From NCBI GenBank assembly GCA_963682025.1, contig OY821518.1, forward strand, positions 35,814,559-35,878,558: DNA of 64,000 nt, given 5' to 3'. The notes beneath the pieces are model-generated. The model ran no database searches. It had not been told where the DNA came from and saw only the letters and a program-made list of their open reading frames with translations. A program made the position numbers and the translations under genes. Below are positions 46,259-57,898 of this stretch, piece after piece (the stretch's first letter is position 1; each line of letters opens with the position of its first letter). This DNA comes from Cordilura impudica (lineage: Eukaryota; Arthropoda; Insecta; Diptera; Scathophagidae).

Positions 46259-48834
46259 AACTAAAAATGTACCTTTACTTTTTTAAGAAAATGTACTTTT
46301 TAAAAAGTGGTAGTTTTTAAAGAAAACGTACTTTACTAAGGAAATTTAATTTTTTAATGAAATTTGCTTTTTTTGAATATATACACATATAATTTTTTAA
46401 GAAAATGTACTTTTTTAAGCAAAGGGCCTTTTTGAAGAAAATATACTTTTTAAGAAATGTAATTTTTCGAGAACCACCCTTTTTTTACAAAGAAAAACAT
46501 ATTTTTTAAGGAAATTTGCTTTTTATGAAAATATTTTTTTTATAATATACTCTTTTATAAGAAAATGTACTTTCTCAGAAAGTGTACCTTTTAAGAAAGG
46601 TACTTTTTTGAGAAGGGGTACTTTTTCACTAAGAAAAAAATATTTTTTAAGGAAATTTGCTTTTTTATGAATATAATTTTTTTTTTTTTTTGAAAATATA
46701 CATTTTTAAGAAAAGGTACTTTTTCAAGAAAGCTACTTGTTTAAGTAAAGGTACTTTAAAAAAAAAAATACTTTTTTAAGAAAAAATACTTTTTAAGAAA
46801 ATGTACTTTTTTAAAAAATTACTTTTTAAGAAAGTGTACTATTTTAAGAAGGGTTACTTTTTTACTAAGGAAAATTTTATTTTTTTTAAGGAAATTTGCT
46901 TTTTTAAGAAAATACTTTTTTTAGAAAATTGTCTTGTTAAGCAATGGTACTTTTTTAATAAAAAGATACTTTTCTTAAGAAAATGTACTTATTTGAGAAA
47001 ATTTACTTTTATAAGAAAAGATACTTTTTAAAGAAAATGTACTTTTTTAGAAGACGTAGTTTTTTAAGAAAAGATACTTTTTTTAAGAAAATTTAATTTT
47101 GAAGAAACGTACTTTTTCGGGAAAAGGCACTTTTTTGAGAAAAGTTACTTTTTGAGAAAGGTCATTTTTTAAGAAAGGTGCTTTTATAAGAAAAGGCACT
47201 TTTATAAGAAAAAGTACTTTATTAAGAAAATAATAAATATTTTTTTTCTCTCAGAAAATTTACTTTTTAAGCACAGGCACTTTTTTAAGAAAGCTACTTT
47301 TTTAAGAAAATGTAATTTTTTAAGAAAATGTAATTTTCTAAGAAAGTGCACTTTTTAAGAAACGTACTTTTTTGGGAAAAGGTACTGTTTGAAAAAAGGT
47401 ACTTTTTTAAGAAAGGTGCTTTTTTAAGAAAATTTACTCTTAAAGAAAGGTTAATTTTTTAAGAAAGGTACTTTTTAAAAAAAGGTACTATTTTAAAAAA
47501 AGTTATTTTTTAAGAAAATCTACTTTACCAAGGAAACTAAATTTTGTAAGGAAATTGGCATTTTATGAATATAAGTTTTTTTTAGTAAATGTACTTTTAT
47601 AAGAACAGGTACTTCTTTAAGAAAGCTACTTCTTTAAGTAAAGGTACTTTTTTAAGTAATTGTACTTTCTTGAGAAAATGTACTTTTATAAGTAACATGT
47701 GTTTAAGAAAATGTACTTTTTTAAGAAGACGTAGTTTTTTAGGAACAGGTACTTTAGAAAATGTGCTTTTTTATAATAAATAACTTTTTTAAGATGGGGT
47801 ATTTTTCACTAAGGAAAATACTTTTTTTTTAGAAAATTGTGTTGTTAAGCAAATGTACTTTTTTTAATAAAAGATATTTTTTTAAGAAAAGATACTTTCT
47901 TAAGAAAATTTACTTTTTTGAGAAAATTTACTCTTATAAGAAAAGGCACTTTTTAAATAAAGGGTGCTTTTTTAAGAAGACGTAGTTTTTAGGAAAAGGT
48001 ACTTTTTTAAGAAAACGTAGTTTTTTTTAAAAAAGGCACTTTTTGAGAAAAGGTACTTTCTTGAAAAGGATTATTTTTTAAGAAAGGTGTTTTTATAAGA
48101 AAAACAAATTTTTAAGAACAAGTACTTTTTTAAGGAAGGGTACTTTTTTACAAAAGAAAATTTATTTTTTTAGAAAATTTTCTTTTTATGAAAAGATTAT
48201 TTTTTTTTAGAAATTGTACTTTTTTAAGCAAAGGTCCTTTTTTAAGAATATGTACTTTTTTTTTAGAAAATTCACTTCTATAAAAAAAGTACTTTTTAAG
48301 AAAAATACTTTTTAAGAAAAAGTACTTTTTAAGAACCCGTAGTTTTTAAGAAAATGTACTTTTATAAGTTTTTTAAGAAAAGGTACTTTTTTAAGAAAAT
48401 GTAATTTTCTAAGAAAGTGGAGTTTTTTAAGAAACGTACTTTTTTGAGAAAATGTACTTTTTTAGAAAAGGTACTTTTTTAAGAAAGGTGCTATTTTAAG
48501 ACAATGTACTTTTAAAGAAAGGATAATTTTTTAAGAAAGGTACTTTTTCAGAAAAGTTACCTTATTTAAAAATGGTACGTTTTTGAGAAAATGTGCTTTT
48601 TTGAGAAAAAGTACTTTTTGAGAATATGAACTTTTTTGAGAAAGGTACCTTTTTGAGAGAAGTACTTTTAAGAAAGGCACTTTTTTTATGAAAATATACT
48701 TTTCCAAGAAAATGTACTTTTTAAGAAGAGGTAGTTTTTTAAGAAAAAACACTTTTTTTAGAAAACGTACTCTTTTAAAAAAGGGACTTTTTGGGAAAGG
48801 GTACTTTTTGAGAATAGGTACTTTATTAAACTCT

Positions 48835-49320
48835 TTCTTTTAACTCATACTCTCTGTCTATCTGTCTGTCTGTCGTAGGCTAACCCCATACCCCCACATT
48901 TGATCGATCTGAAACTTGTTCCATACACTTGCTGTGAAGATTAACTTTGACTTAGTCACGCACAGTCACGCATGGTCACACACAGTCACGGAGAGATTTA
49001 GAACGGATTTCCCCTCATTCAATCAATCTGAAACTTGCTCGATATACTTGCTGTAAAGAAAGATTAACTTCGACATAGTCACGCACAGTCACAGAGTGAT
49101 TTAAAACCTATTTTCCCTTATCCGATCGATCTGAAACTTGGTCCATAGACTTACTGTGAAAAAAGACATAGTCACATAGTCACGGAGAGATTAAAACCTC
49201 ACTTACTCATTCGATCGATCTGAAACTTTGTCCATAGGCTTGTTGTGTCCAAGTATTAATTTTAAAACAATCACGCAAAGTCAATCACGGAAAGAAAGAG
49301 TTTTAATGAAAACTTTCTTT
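48835..49320. repeat. Four decayed ~90-120-bp tandem units inside the satellite
   Basis: GATCGATCTGAAACTTGNTCCATA recurs with GAAAC at 48911, 49030, 49133 and 49222. Each unit continues with CTTGCTGTGAAGATTAACTTTGAC, AGTCACGCACAGTCACGGAGAGATT and AAAACC. Much less AT-rich than the surrounding array; origin not recognised. A TCTG-rich tract (48856-48880) precedes it. Confidence 0.75.
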
Positions 49321-49890
49321 TCATGGGTTATATTATTGAGAAAAGGTACTTTTTTAGGGAAGGTACTTTTTTAAGATATTGTACTTTTTTTAAGAAAATG
49401 TACTTTATTAAGAAAATGTACTTTATTAAGTAAATGTACTTTTATAAGAATATGTACTTTTTAAGAAGGGATATTTTTAAGAAAAGTTATTTTTTTAAGA
49501 AAAGGCACGTTTCAGGAAGGGTACTTTTTGAAGGAAAAATGCTTTTTAAGAAAAAGACATTTTTTTAAGCAAAGGTTATTTTTGAAGAAAGGATACTTTT
49601 ATTGGAAAATATACTTTTTTAAGAAAATATACCTTTTAAGAAGTACTTTTTTAAAAAAAGATATTTTTTTATGAAAAAGTACTTTTTTGAGCGAACTTAA
49701 TTTTTAAGAAAAGATAATTTTTAAGCAGAGAAAGAAACTTTTTAATAAAACATGATTTTTTAAGAAAAGAAAAACGAACTTATTATGAAAAGGAACTTTT
49801 TCAGAGCAACGTATTTTTAAGAAAATTTACTTTTTTTTAAGTAGACGTAATTTATTTTAGGAAATGTACTGTTTTAAGAAAATGTTATTT

Positions 49891-52024
49891 TTATGAAGGA
49901 GTAATCTGTTAGCAAATGTTCCAGAAAATGTTTCCATATCAAGTATTAAAAAAAAAAGATTTTTTAAAAAATTGATAATTTTTCAGAAAAAGACACGATA
50001 CTTTTTTCAGTAAATTTTTATTTTATAAGAAAATTTACTATATTCAAAAGTATTTTTATTTGTGTTATATCTAGAGAAGATTTATATAAAATGAAATTGA
50101 TTAAAATTAAATCTTTAAATCTTTTTTGATTCCCTGGATCAATGAAATTAGTTACATTTCTTAAATTTTTATTGGTGTAAGTATAACATCATCAATGGTT
50201 AACTCAATTTAAAGTTACCAACCCTTTATAATATAATATTCAGAAACATTTAGAAAAATTTATGGGTCACGGTCTTAAGCTTCGCAAAAAATTTATTAGT
50301 TTATTTTGCCAACATTCGTTAATGTAGGGTATACACATCCACAATAAAAAAAGGAAATCCACTTGTGGGAGCTTCCGTAATTTTAGCAAAAGAAAAAGTA
50401 TTGATTCGGTTTTAAGTGATTTGCATGCATGAAACAGTTTTTTCCACAAATTTTCTTTTATTTTGGCAGAAAGCAGAAAACAATATTCAATACAATTGAA
50501 AGCTGTTGTGGGGACTGCAAAAATGGCAACACAAAGACTAAAAGAGAACTCAGTATTAAGTGTATTAAAGCGACAAAAAAAAAACTTTTGTGGGATATGC
50601 TTTTTTTTGTATGAACATATATACAACTACATATACCCAGACATATAGCAAATAGTACGGTAATCTTGTATTTTCTGGATAATATTTAGGTCTGTCTGTC
50701 TGTCTGTCTGTCAGTCCGTCCGTTCGTTTGCCAAAGAAAAGGCACACAAAATAATGGAACAAAAGTTCGCTAATAATACATTTTAATACTTATACATGTT
50801 TCCAATGTGGCTAAGAGTGGAACCATATATGTACGTATACAATTTCATTCATATCTTTGTTCTTTACAGTTTCCTGTTCAGAATTTTTCATTCTTTTGTT
50901 GCTTTTATTCTGAAAGTTTTGCGTTATACGAAGCAGAAAAAGCAATGAAATCAGTTAAAATACACAAGAAAATATCGTTATCCCCACATACTCATTCCTG
51001 CAAAAAAAAAATAGAAAGATAAGTGGATATCCCAACAGGCATACATACATACAAACTTACACTCGTTCGAACATTTAAATTAAAAAAAAATACCTGAAAA
51101 AAGGACTTTGGTAACCATTTCCAAAATGTATTTTGTATTTGTTATTGATTGTAGGAGTCCAGTTTCAAAAGTGGATACAGAGGAATTATAGTTGGTAGTG
51201 GTTTGTCAGTGTTTATTAATATATATATACTATATATATGTATTCTTTGCTTTTATAACTTTGTTATTCGTATATTCATAATAAAAAGGAAATCAAAACA
51301 AAAACCATATTGTTTGTTTTTTTATCTTCAAAAAGAGCTGTGGTTTTTTATGATGTTTTTTAATGTACTTGTGGTTTTATATTTGTTGTCTGCACATACA
51401 CAGCCACATAATAGAGTTTTTTTTTTGTAATTTTCTTTGGATTTTGAGTTTTAATTTTATCTTGATATTTAGTACCAAGTTTATTTATTAATATTTAGTT
51501 AGTTTGGCTTGAAAATAAGCCAAGTATATTAAGATTTAAACAAGTGCTGTTTTAAATAGCTTTCGTGCTGTCGAATTAGAATTGCTCACATAAAGATTGA
51601 AACATACGTGGGTGACAATACGTTGGAAAGATTTATAAAATTCTAAATTTGCCAATTTTGTTTTTTAACAATTTCGCGCTATGTTCTAAAATTAAGTATT
51701 TTTTTTTTTTTTTTGGAAATTCACTCTATGGTGTGTTATCTATAGAAAGATAACAAATATGTTGTCAAAAATACTATTAATGAAATGGGTCAACGAAAAA
51801 AGGGTTTGTTTTTCTAGTGATGTCAAAATAATGGAAACTTTTATTCTATGCCAGAGCTGATTAAAATCATAAAAAGAGATGATGGTATAATATAAATATA
51901 TAATATTAATATATTAAATCTTTACCTCTATTAAAATATTTATAGTTTCTGATGCTTTCTTTCGAGTGTCTTTTAAAAACGATTGTATTTTTCAATATTT
52001 TAATTTTATAATTAACTATTATAA
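49891..52024. other. Unannotated sequence with a GTCY microsatellite
   Basis: A GTCT/GTCC tract at about 50692-50728 may come from a lost HINE-like element, but no flanking family sequence is recognisable. A 119-residue minus-strand frame at 50267-50626 resembles nothing I know. Confidence 0.4.
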
Positions 52025-52297
52025 AATAATGGCTAGAATACAGTTTTGTGATAACATATTTAATTTAGTGTCTATTGTAAATTGCAATTTCAACGAAAAA
52101 AAAAAATATACCTTATTCGTAAATTGCAAAGCTGCCTTCGATAGACTTCCAAGGGCTGACTTAACATATTAGCTGGGAGTATTCGGTATTTCTACAAAAG
52201 TTGTTAATTTGATATGGAATATATACAGTCACACAAAATCAGCTGTTTGGATAGGTAACGAATTATCAGAATCATATGAAACATATACTGATGTTAA
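52025..52297 (+). pseudogene. LINE reverse transcriptase relic, first half (split by family C)
   Basis: Reads ARIQFCDNIFNLVSIVNCNF, then NCKAAFDRLPRADL (motif A), a stop, then LGVFGISTKVVNLIW, SAVWIGNELSESYETYTDVK, just before where a QG-motif (motif B) is expected. The continuation LLCALYLTLI... is found at 56895, 4.6 kb away in the same orientation. Clade unresolved. Confidence 0.75.
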
Positions 52298-52536
52298 GGA
52301 GGATAAGGTTTTAGGAGCAAACAAAAGTTGTATTTTCATATTTTTTTTTTTTTTGAACATGTGAATAATGTTGGATAATTTATTTCATATACACATTAAA
52401 GTGCCACATTTGAGGAATTGAAAACATTTTGAATTAAAAATTTTAATAAATAATTCCGCGACAGAAAATCTCCGGAGGCATTGTCGAAATGCGTTTAAAA
52501 GGTGACATGTTTCCCAAGGTAATCATGAAGAGTTTT
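52298..52536 (+). mobile_element. Family C, split copy, first part
   Basis: GGAGGATAAGGTTTTAGG start, then AATAATGTTGGATAATTTA, TCTCCGGAGGCATTG and ATGCGTTTAAAAGGTGACAT, matching the complement of 22707 down to about 22430. The rest of the element is at 56474-56889; the parts total 655 bases against 657 in the unsplit copy. Confidence 0.8.
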
Positions 52537-52683
52537 TATACCCTACACCACTATATGGTTTGGGTATAATGACTTTGTGTTGCTGTTTGTAACTTCCAAA
52601 AATATTTGACCTAGACCCATCTTTTATTATACCGATCGACTCAGAACCACTTTCTTAGTCGGTTTAGCGATGTCCGTCCGTCT
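52537..52683 (+). mobile_element. HINE-A copy 11/12, 5' part
   Basis: ATACCCTACACCA start, the GGGTATAATGACTTTGTG block and the start of the GTCC core (GATGTCCGTCCGTC), where it breaks. The other part is at 55809-56473; together about 812 bases. Confidence 0.82.
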
Positions 52684-53034
52684 TTTCCAGTTATGATACG
52701 ATATATCGATATATATCGATATATTCGATAGATACGAATGTATCTAAGTAAAAATTTATAGAATTATTTTTGTTAGACTCGCTTTGTCGGCACCAGAGGT
52801 TGCTAAAGTCAAAGAATTTTAAGCCAAAATGACGGATTAAAAAATGTTTTTTCTTGTTTGAAGGAAATAATTGTCAAAAATTGATTTTTTTAAAAACTGC
52901 TTTGAAGTTTTATTTTAATTAAATAAAAATAAATTTTTTAAATATATTTTTGAAATATTATTTTTATATAGCTTCAAAGAAGCTATTTATTTTTAGTAGC
53001 AATTCGAAAATTACATAAGTTCGATATAAAAAAA
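52684..53034. other. Left flank of the block inserted into HINE-A
   Basis: TATCGATATATATCGATATATTCGATAG near 52704-52731 is a short ATCGAT-type repeat. No coding sequence. It may be 5' sequence of the Transib-type element whose gene lies beyond the mariner, but this is inference. Confidence 0.35.
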
Positions 53035-53036
53035 TA

Positions 53037-54300
53037 TAAAGGGTCCGCCATCTAAAGTTTTTTTTTTTCAACTAGTACTTATTTCGTGAATGGTACCACT
53101 TAGCTCATGTCTGATTTGACAGATAATTAGTTTTATCCTTCGGCTGAACGAATATGGTTGTGTATACGCTTGAACAACGCTGGGAAATATTGCGACATTA
53201 CTTTGAAAATCATGGTAATGTTGCAGAATGTGTGCGAAAATTGCGTTCGGATTTTGGAAGAAGAGAAGCACCGTCAGCTCCGTATGTTCGTTATCTTGTG
53301 AAAAAAGTGAAAGAAACTGGCATCCTCATCGATAAACCAAAGCGTGAAAAGCCACAAACAGTGCGTACACCCGTGTGCGTGAAGCGCCATCAACATCAAT
53401 TCACCGTCATTCTCAAGAATGGAACATTTCGGAGGCATCATTGAGACGAATTTTGCATTTGGTATGACGCCATACAAAGTCCAATTGGTTCAGGAGTTGA
53501 AGCCATCCAATGCGTTCTCGCTTCGCTCAATGGGCCTGCGATCGACTTACAGAAGATGCCGATTTTGCCAAAAAAAAATCATCTTTTCAGATGAAGCTCA
53601 TATTGATATTGGCGGGTATGTAAACAAGCAAAGCTGTCGCATTTGGGGCACAGAAAACCCGCACGCATACATTAAAAAGCCGATAAACCCAAAACGAGTC
53701 ACTATTTGGTGCGGATTTTGGTCCAGAGGCATAATTGGGCCATTTTTCTTCGAAAATGAGCAAGGAGTGGCCATTACAGTCATTGGCGATCGTTATCGGG
53801 CCATGTTGAACGAATTTTTGTTCACAAAAATTCAAGAGGAGGATATTGGCAACATTTGGTTTCAACAGGACGGCCACACAGCCGAAGCTACACTCGATGT
53901 TTTGCGCCCTTTTTTTTTTGAAGATCGCATTATCAGCCGCAGAGCTGATGTCGTTTGGCCACCTCGGAGCTGCGATTTGACACCGTTGGACTATTATTTG
54001 TGCGGTGCCCTCAAAGATAAGAGTTACGCCAACAAGCCAGAGACAATTGACGCTTTAAAGGACAATATTCGTGAAGCCATTGGTGAAATACAGCTGCACA
54101 CAATCGATAATGTGCTTAAAAATTGGAATCATCGTGCAGGCTACTGCATGGCCAGCCGAGGTAGCCATTTGAATGAAATTATTTTCCATTATTAACCGGA
54201 AGGATTGTACTTTCAAATAAAAAAAGAAATTTGAGATAATATTCAGTATTTTTTTTTTATAGCATTTTCAAAAAAAAAAAGTTATTTGGCGGACGCTTTA
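53037..54300 (+). mobile_element. mariner element, rosa-like (DD41D type), 1264 bp, with TA duplication
   Basis: Ends read TAAAGGGTCCGCCA and, on the complement of the right, TAAAGCGTCCGCCA. TA lies directly outside on both sides (53035-53036 and 54301-54302), the classic Tc1/mariner target. One transposase frame, broken by indels, fills the element. Confidence 0.9.
53154..54195 (+). pseudogene. mariner transposase, DD41D-type, broken
   Basis: N-terminal helix-turn-helix part from ATG 53154 (MVVYTLEQRWEILRHYFENH, then APSAPYVRYLVKK). There is a deletion and frameshift near 53360-53450 in the linker and more shifts near 53500-53575. The catalytic half then stays open: IIFSDEAHIDIGGYVNKQ with the first Asp, WFQQDGHTAEATL with the second, and SCDLTPLDYYLCG with the third. 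In my reading 39 residues lie between the second and third Asp. Family members I recall have three extra residues after QQDG and one fewer Phe at PFFFEDR, giving 41 (rosa-like group). C-terminus SHLNEIIFHY is intact. Confidence 0.88.
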
Positions 54301-54302
54301 TA

Positions 54303-55180
54303 TAAAAATTACCATTTTTTTCTTCAAGTCCAGCGGAGATGAATAACATGAACATATTGAGAACTACAAATGTAGACAATTACAAATATGGACTTTCAAC
54401 TCTTCATTGTTGGATTCGATTTTTCGAATGTTTGCTTCATATTTCTTATCGGCTTCCCTTCAAAACTTGGCTGGTATATAAAGAAAATAAAAATCAATTT
54501 TCAGTATATCAAGCAAGAATTCAAAATGAGTTTAAAAAAGAACAGGATTAATAATCGATCGGGTTAAGTCTGGATACGGCAATATGAACGACGGAAATAC
54601 TGCTCGTCGATTTTTTTTTTTTTCAAAACTGATGAAGCGGCCAAAATAACTGGAATTGATAAAGAACTAATTGATAATTTTGGCATTATATTGAGGGTGT
54701 TATCTTGTTGATCTTCAATTAATATAAAAACCTTCAAGAAAATACTACTGATAACTAGAAATTTGTACCTAATACATTATGGGTGGTATTATATGTCTAG
54801 CATTGTCCATAAAATTTTAGTTTATGGATGTGGTGTTATTCAGTTTTTAAATTTTCCAATAGGAATTTATAAATTTCTGTCTACTGATAAAAACTAATGA
54901 ATTAAAATATAATTAACTTCTTCATACCAGGCTTTTTATCTGAAAAAGCATTGGAAGCTAGCCATAAAATTATAAGAAATGCGCATCGCGAGAGGACACA
55001 AATAATAATTTAATGACCCATTTGTTGTTGTCTTTCGATCCAGTTTTAACATCCATGAGGAACATAAAGATAAAATATAAATTGATAGATGAAGAAATTG
55101 AAAAATATATACGAAGAGAAAATGTCGATAGAACAAATAGAAGAAAATGAACAAATAGAAGAAAATGAACAAATAGAAGA
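54303..55180 (+). pseudogene. RAG1/Transib-superfamily transposase relic (copy 2)
   Basis: Starts just after the mariner with PAEMNNMNILRT, then YGLSTLHCWIRFFECLLHIS, NEFKKEQD, GNMNDGNTARRF, EAAKITGIDKELID, WYYMSSIVHKILVYG. The catalytic-Glu region LSEKALEASHKIIRNAHRER follows, then (frameshifted) LLLSFDPVLTSMRNIKIKYK. The blocks run in the same order as in copy 1 but differ in sequence, so it is another subfamily. Frame changes and stops occur near 54550, 54710, 54895 and 55013. The part before the CxxC region, with the first two Asp, is missing. A GAACAAATAGAAGAAAAT unit repeats three times near 55131-55185. Confidence 0.8.
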
Positions 55181-55188
55181 ATATGAAA
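55131..55188 (+). repeat. Three 18-bp units after the Transib relic
   Basis: GAACAAATAGAAGAAAAT repeats about three times, encoding EQIEEN in one frame. Likely slippage at the C-terminal end of the dead gene. Confidence 0.75.
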
Positions 55189-55808
55189 TAAATTTTTTAT
55201 TAAGTGAAAATTGGTTTTGGGAAGAATCAAGTTGCGATGATACTTATAAGTATTTATTTTTAATTATTTAATGTTTAATTTAATTGTTTTCTTCTGTTTT
55301 TGTAAGTTTATATAATTGTCTAATGAATTACTAAAAAATTATAAAAAAAAAACATTTTGCCAAAGTAAAAATAAAAAAATTTAAAAAATTTTAAAATTCA
55401 TGTTTTTTGTTCAAATTTTACATACAAGGATTTAATACAACAGTTAATCTAAAAATAGAACGAGGTATGTTCTGAATTATTTCATATAAAAAACAGAAAG
55501 TGGTGAATTTGTCACTCCCTCTATTTTGATGTCTTGCAAAGGAATTTTAAACTCATTTTAAAAAAATGGATATTTTTATATTTTCTATATTTTCAGTTCG
55601 ATTTTAATTTTTTTATACAAATATACAGATTTTCATAATTTTTCGTTTACTGATGTAGCCAAAGTAACTATTTATAATTCTAAATTGTATGGGAGGTGGG
55701 CGTGTCCTGGGTCCGATTTTTCCAAAAATTCAGATTTTTCTTGATTAAAGCATTTTATGTTAGTGTAATACATTTCGAAAATCTATGACAACTCCTTCTA
55801 TTTTTGTC
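55189..55808. other. Right flank of the block inserted into HINE-A
   Basis: AT-rich with no coding sequence. It includes GTATGGGAGGTGGGCGTG near 55689 and ends where the GTCY core of HINE-A resumes. No inverted partner of the left flank (52684) was found. Confidence 0.35.
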
Positions 55809-56473
55809 CCATCGTCTGTGCGTCTGTCCATCTGTGTGTCCATGTAAACTTTGTAATCAAACTACAGGTCGCAAATATGATTATATTTTGATAAAAATGG
55901 GTATGTAAGCTTTTATCAGCCATCGAATGAAAGCTGCGAAATTTGGTGATGAAATTTGGTCCATGTTCAGACCTAGTCCCCATACAAATGACACCTATAA
56001 AATCGACATAAATTGCCATAAGATCCAAATTATCTATAGATCTCAGCCAAATTGGGTTTGTATGTGTTTATTATATCCATCAATCAGTAGTCCAACAGTA
56101 ATCCCTATAGGACAATTCTTAGTCATAGGCCCCATATAGAGCTGCTTCCTGATTTTCATTTAAATCTATCAAAAAAATAAAAATATTGCACAGATTTTTC
56201 TCAAATTTAATTTGTGTATATTTTATCAAAATATAAATGACTTTACAAAATATTGTCCAGATCGGTCCATTTTTCGACCCAGGCCCCATATAAATATAGC
56301 ATCTGATGTGAACTTTTTCATATCTGCAGCCGAAAAAATTAATAACAGTGCCACTCAAATTGGTTTTATGCTTATTTTCTATGTCGAATTAGTTGGACCG
56401 AAGCGAAAGGGTCCCAACACTATGATATAAGGTATCGTATAGTCGGTCTAGACCGACTATAATTTCTTACTTG
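55809..56473 (+). mobile_element. HINE-A copy 11/12, 3' part
   Basis: Resumes in the core (CATCGTCTGTGCGTCTGTCC) and runs to a perfect palindrome (56438-56461) and the end CTTACTTG followed by TTTTT. It completes the 5' part at 52537-52683. Family C flanks it on both sides at a T-run, the T|T target also seen elsewhere. Confidence 0.85.
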
Positions 56474-56889
56474 TTTTTATTTATTTATTTATTTATTTTT
56501 TTTTTTTTTTTTGGCAGCATTTTGAAGTGAAAAACTCGATTTATGTTATAATATTTCGGTGAATGTGGAGAAGGAAATAGAATATAAAAAAACCGTTCAT
56601 GGTAAACTGGTGATTTGTGTGTAGAAATAATGTGTACAATTTTAAAAGAATCGGTTGAGTAGATTTTGAGTTATGATTTTCACGATCTTCAAACATGTTA
56701 TTTGCGAGAAAATCGATTTAAAATTTTTTAAAAACTGATTTATATACGATATACCGTATGAAGCCGGTCGCTAGAAATGCTGATCTTTAGTTTTGCTCCG
56801 ATTTGCTTGAAATTCTGATACACCTCTCTCGACATGTGGTACATTAATAAATAATGCAAAACAAAGGGTTTTGAAAACCTTACTCCCCC
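56474..56889 (+). mobile_element. Family C, split copy, second part
   Basis: Begins with a T-rich run and GGCAGCATTTTGAAGTG. It contains the GATATACCGTATGA and CGACATGTGG blocks and ends AAAACCTTACTCCCCC. Complement of the first ~390 bases of 22051-22707. Confidence 0.8.
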
Positions 56890-57093
56890 TATCGACTTTT
56901 TGTTATGTGCTCTTTATCTGACCTTAATAAGAATTTAGATGGGGATTTAATTATTGATGGTGTTAATTTACTATTGGCAGATGTCATAAAGGTTATGCAA
57001 ACTATGGTCAAAAATTTGGAGGTATATTGTGACCAGTGGAATACGGAACTTAATTTAATGAAGTCTCAGATGATGGTTTTTAAATGCATATAA
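56890..57093 (+). pseudogene. LINE reverse transcriptase relic, second half
   Basis: Reads IDFLLCALYLTLI, shift, then LDGDLIIDGVNLLLADVIKV and NLEVYCDQWNTELNLMKSQM. This continues 52025-52297 in the same orientation. The YADD box is lost: the sequence runs LLLADV where LLYADDVVILADDV is usual. Confidence 0.75.
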
Positions 57094-57152
57094 CTATTTA
57101 GCTGTAATATTAACACACCAAATGGTTTTTAAAAAGCACTTTGAAAAAAGAA

Positions 57153-57893
57153 ACAATTCAATTCGGTCTAGACCGACTATATGATAACCTAGGCCATGCG
57201 TTTAGAGACCCTATCTCATAGGCCCAACTAACTGGACGTAGAAAATAAGCATAAACCAAGTTTGAGTGTGATTTTTATTAATTTTTTTGGCTGCAGATAT
57301 GAAAAAGTTCATATCGGATGCTATATCTATATGGGGACTAGGCCCAAAAATGGACCGATCCTGACTATGTTTGGTAAAGTCTCTTGTATTTTGCAAAAAT
57401 ATATACAAACAAAATTTGAGAAAAATCAGTGCCATATTTTTGTTTTTTGACAGATTTAAGTGAAGATCGGAAAGCAGCTCTATATGGGGCATATGTCTAA
57501 GAATTGTTCCATAGGGATTATTTTTGGACTACTAATTAATGATTAAAATAAACACATACAAACCCAATGTGACTGAGATCTATATGATAATATGGATCTT
57601 ATGGCAATTTATGTCGATTTCATAGGGGTCATTTGTATGGGGACTAGGTCTGAACATAGACCGAATTTCACCATTTTCAATAGCATGTATCCTACGGGCG
57701 ATAGAAGTTTATATACAAAATTTCATTAAAATAAAGTCTTACTTGCGACCTGTAGTTTGATTAAAAAGGATAATTCAGAAAGTGATTCTGAGTCGATCGG
57801 TATAATAAAAGATGGGTCTAGGTCAAAATTTTTGGTAGTTACAAACAGCAGTACAAAGTCATTATACCCAAACCACATAGTGGTTAAGTGTAT
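57153..57893 (-). mobile_element. HINE-A copy 13
   Basis: The right side of the palindrome remains and its left four bases are lost (ATTCGGTCTAGACCGAC). Most of the element is complete, but the GTCY core is deleted near 57770 (TTGATTAAAAAGGATAATTCAG). 5' end CACATAGTGGTTAAGTGTAT at the right. Confidence 0.8.
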
Positions 57894-57898
57894 AAATA

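Larger units (their letters stand above)
45645..49890 (-). repeat. Large satellite array, same monomer type, reverse orientation
   Basis: Units such as AAGAAAAGGTACTTTTTTAAG are the complement of the forward array's monomer. They are interrupted by a Helitron at 45932-46258 and by a different tandem repeat at 48835-49320. It has its own long-range landmark (AAGGAAATTTGCTTTTTTATGAA) not seen in the forward array, so it is not a simple mirror copy. Confidence 0.88.

Noticed and set aside
50267..50626. 119-residue minus-strand open frame as a gene
   Set aside because: Low-complexity, Phe/Leu/Lys-rich translation overlapping two plus-strand frames; nothing family-like.
53036..54302. Mariner as the event that removed the Transib N-terminus
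   Set aside because: A TA-duplicating insertion removes nothing, and no Transib coding sequence is found on its left side; the loss must be separate.
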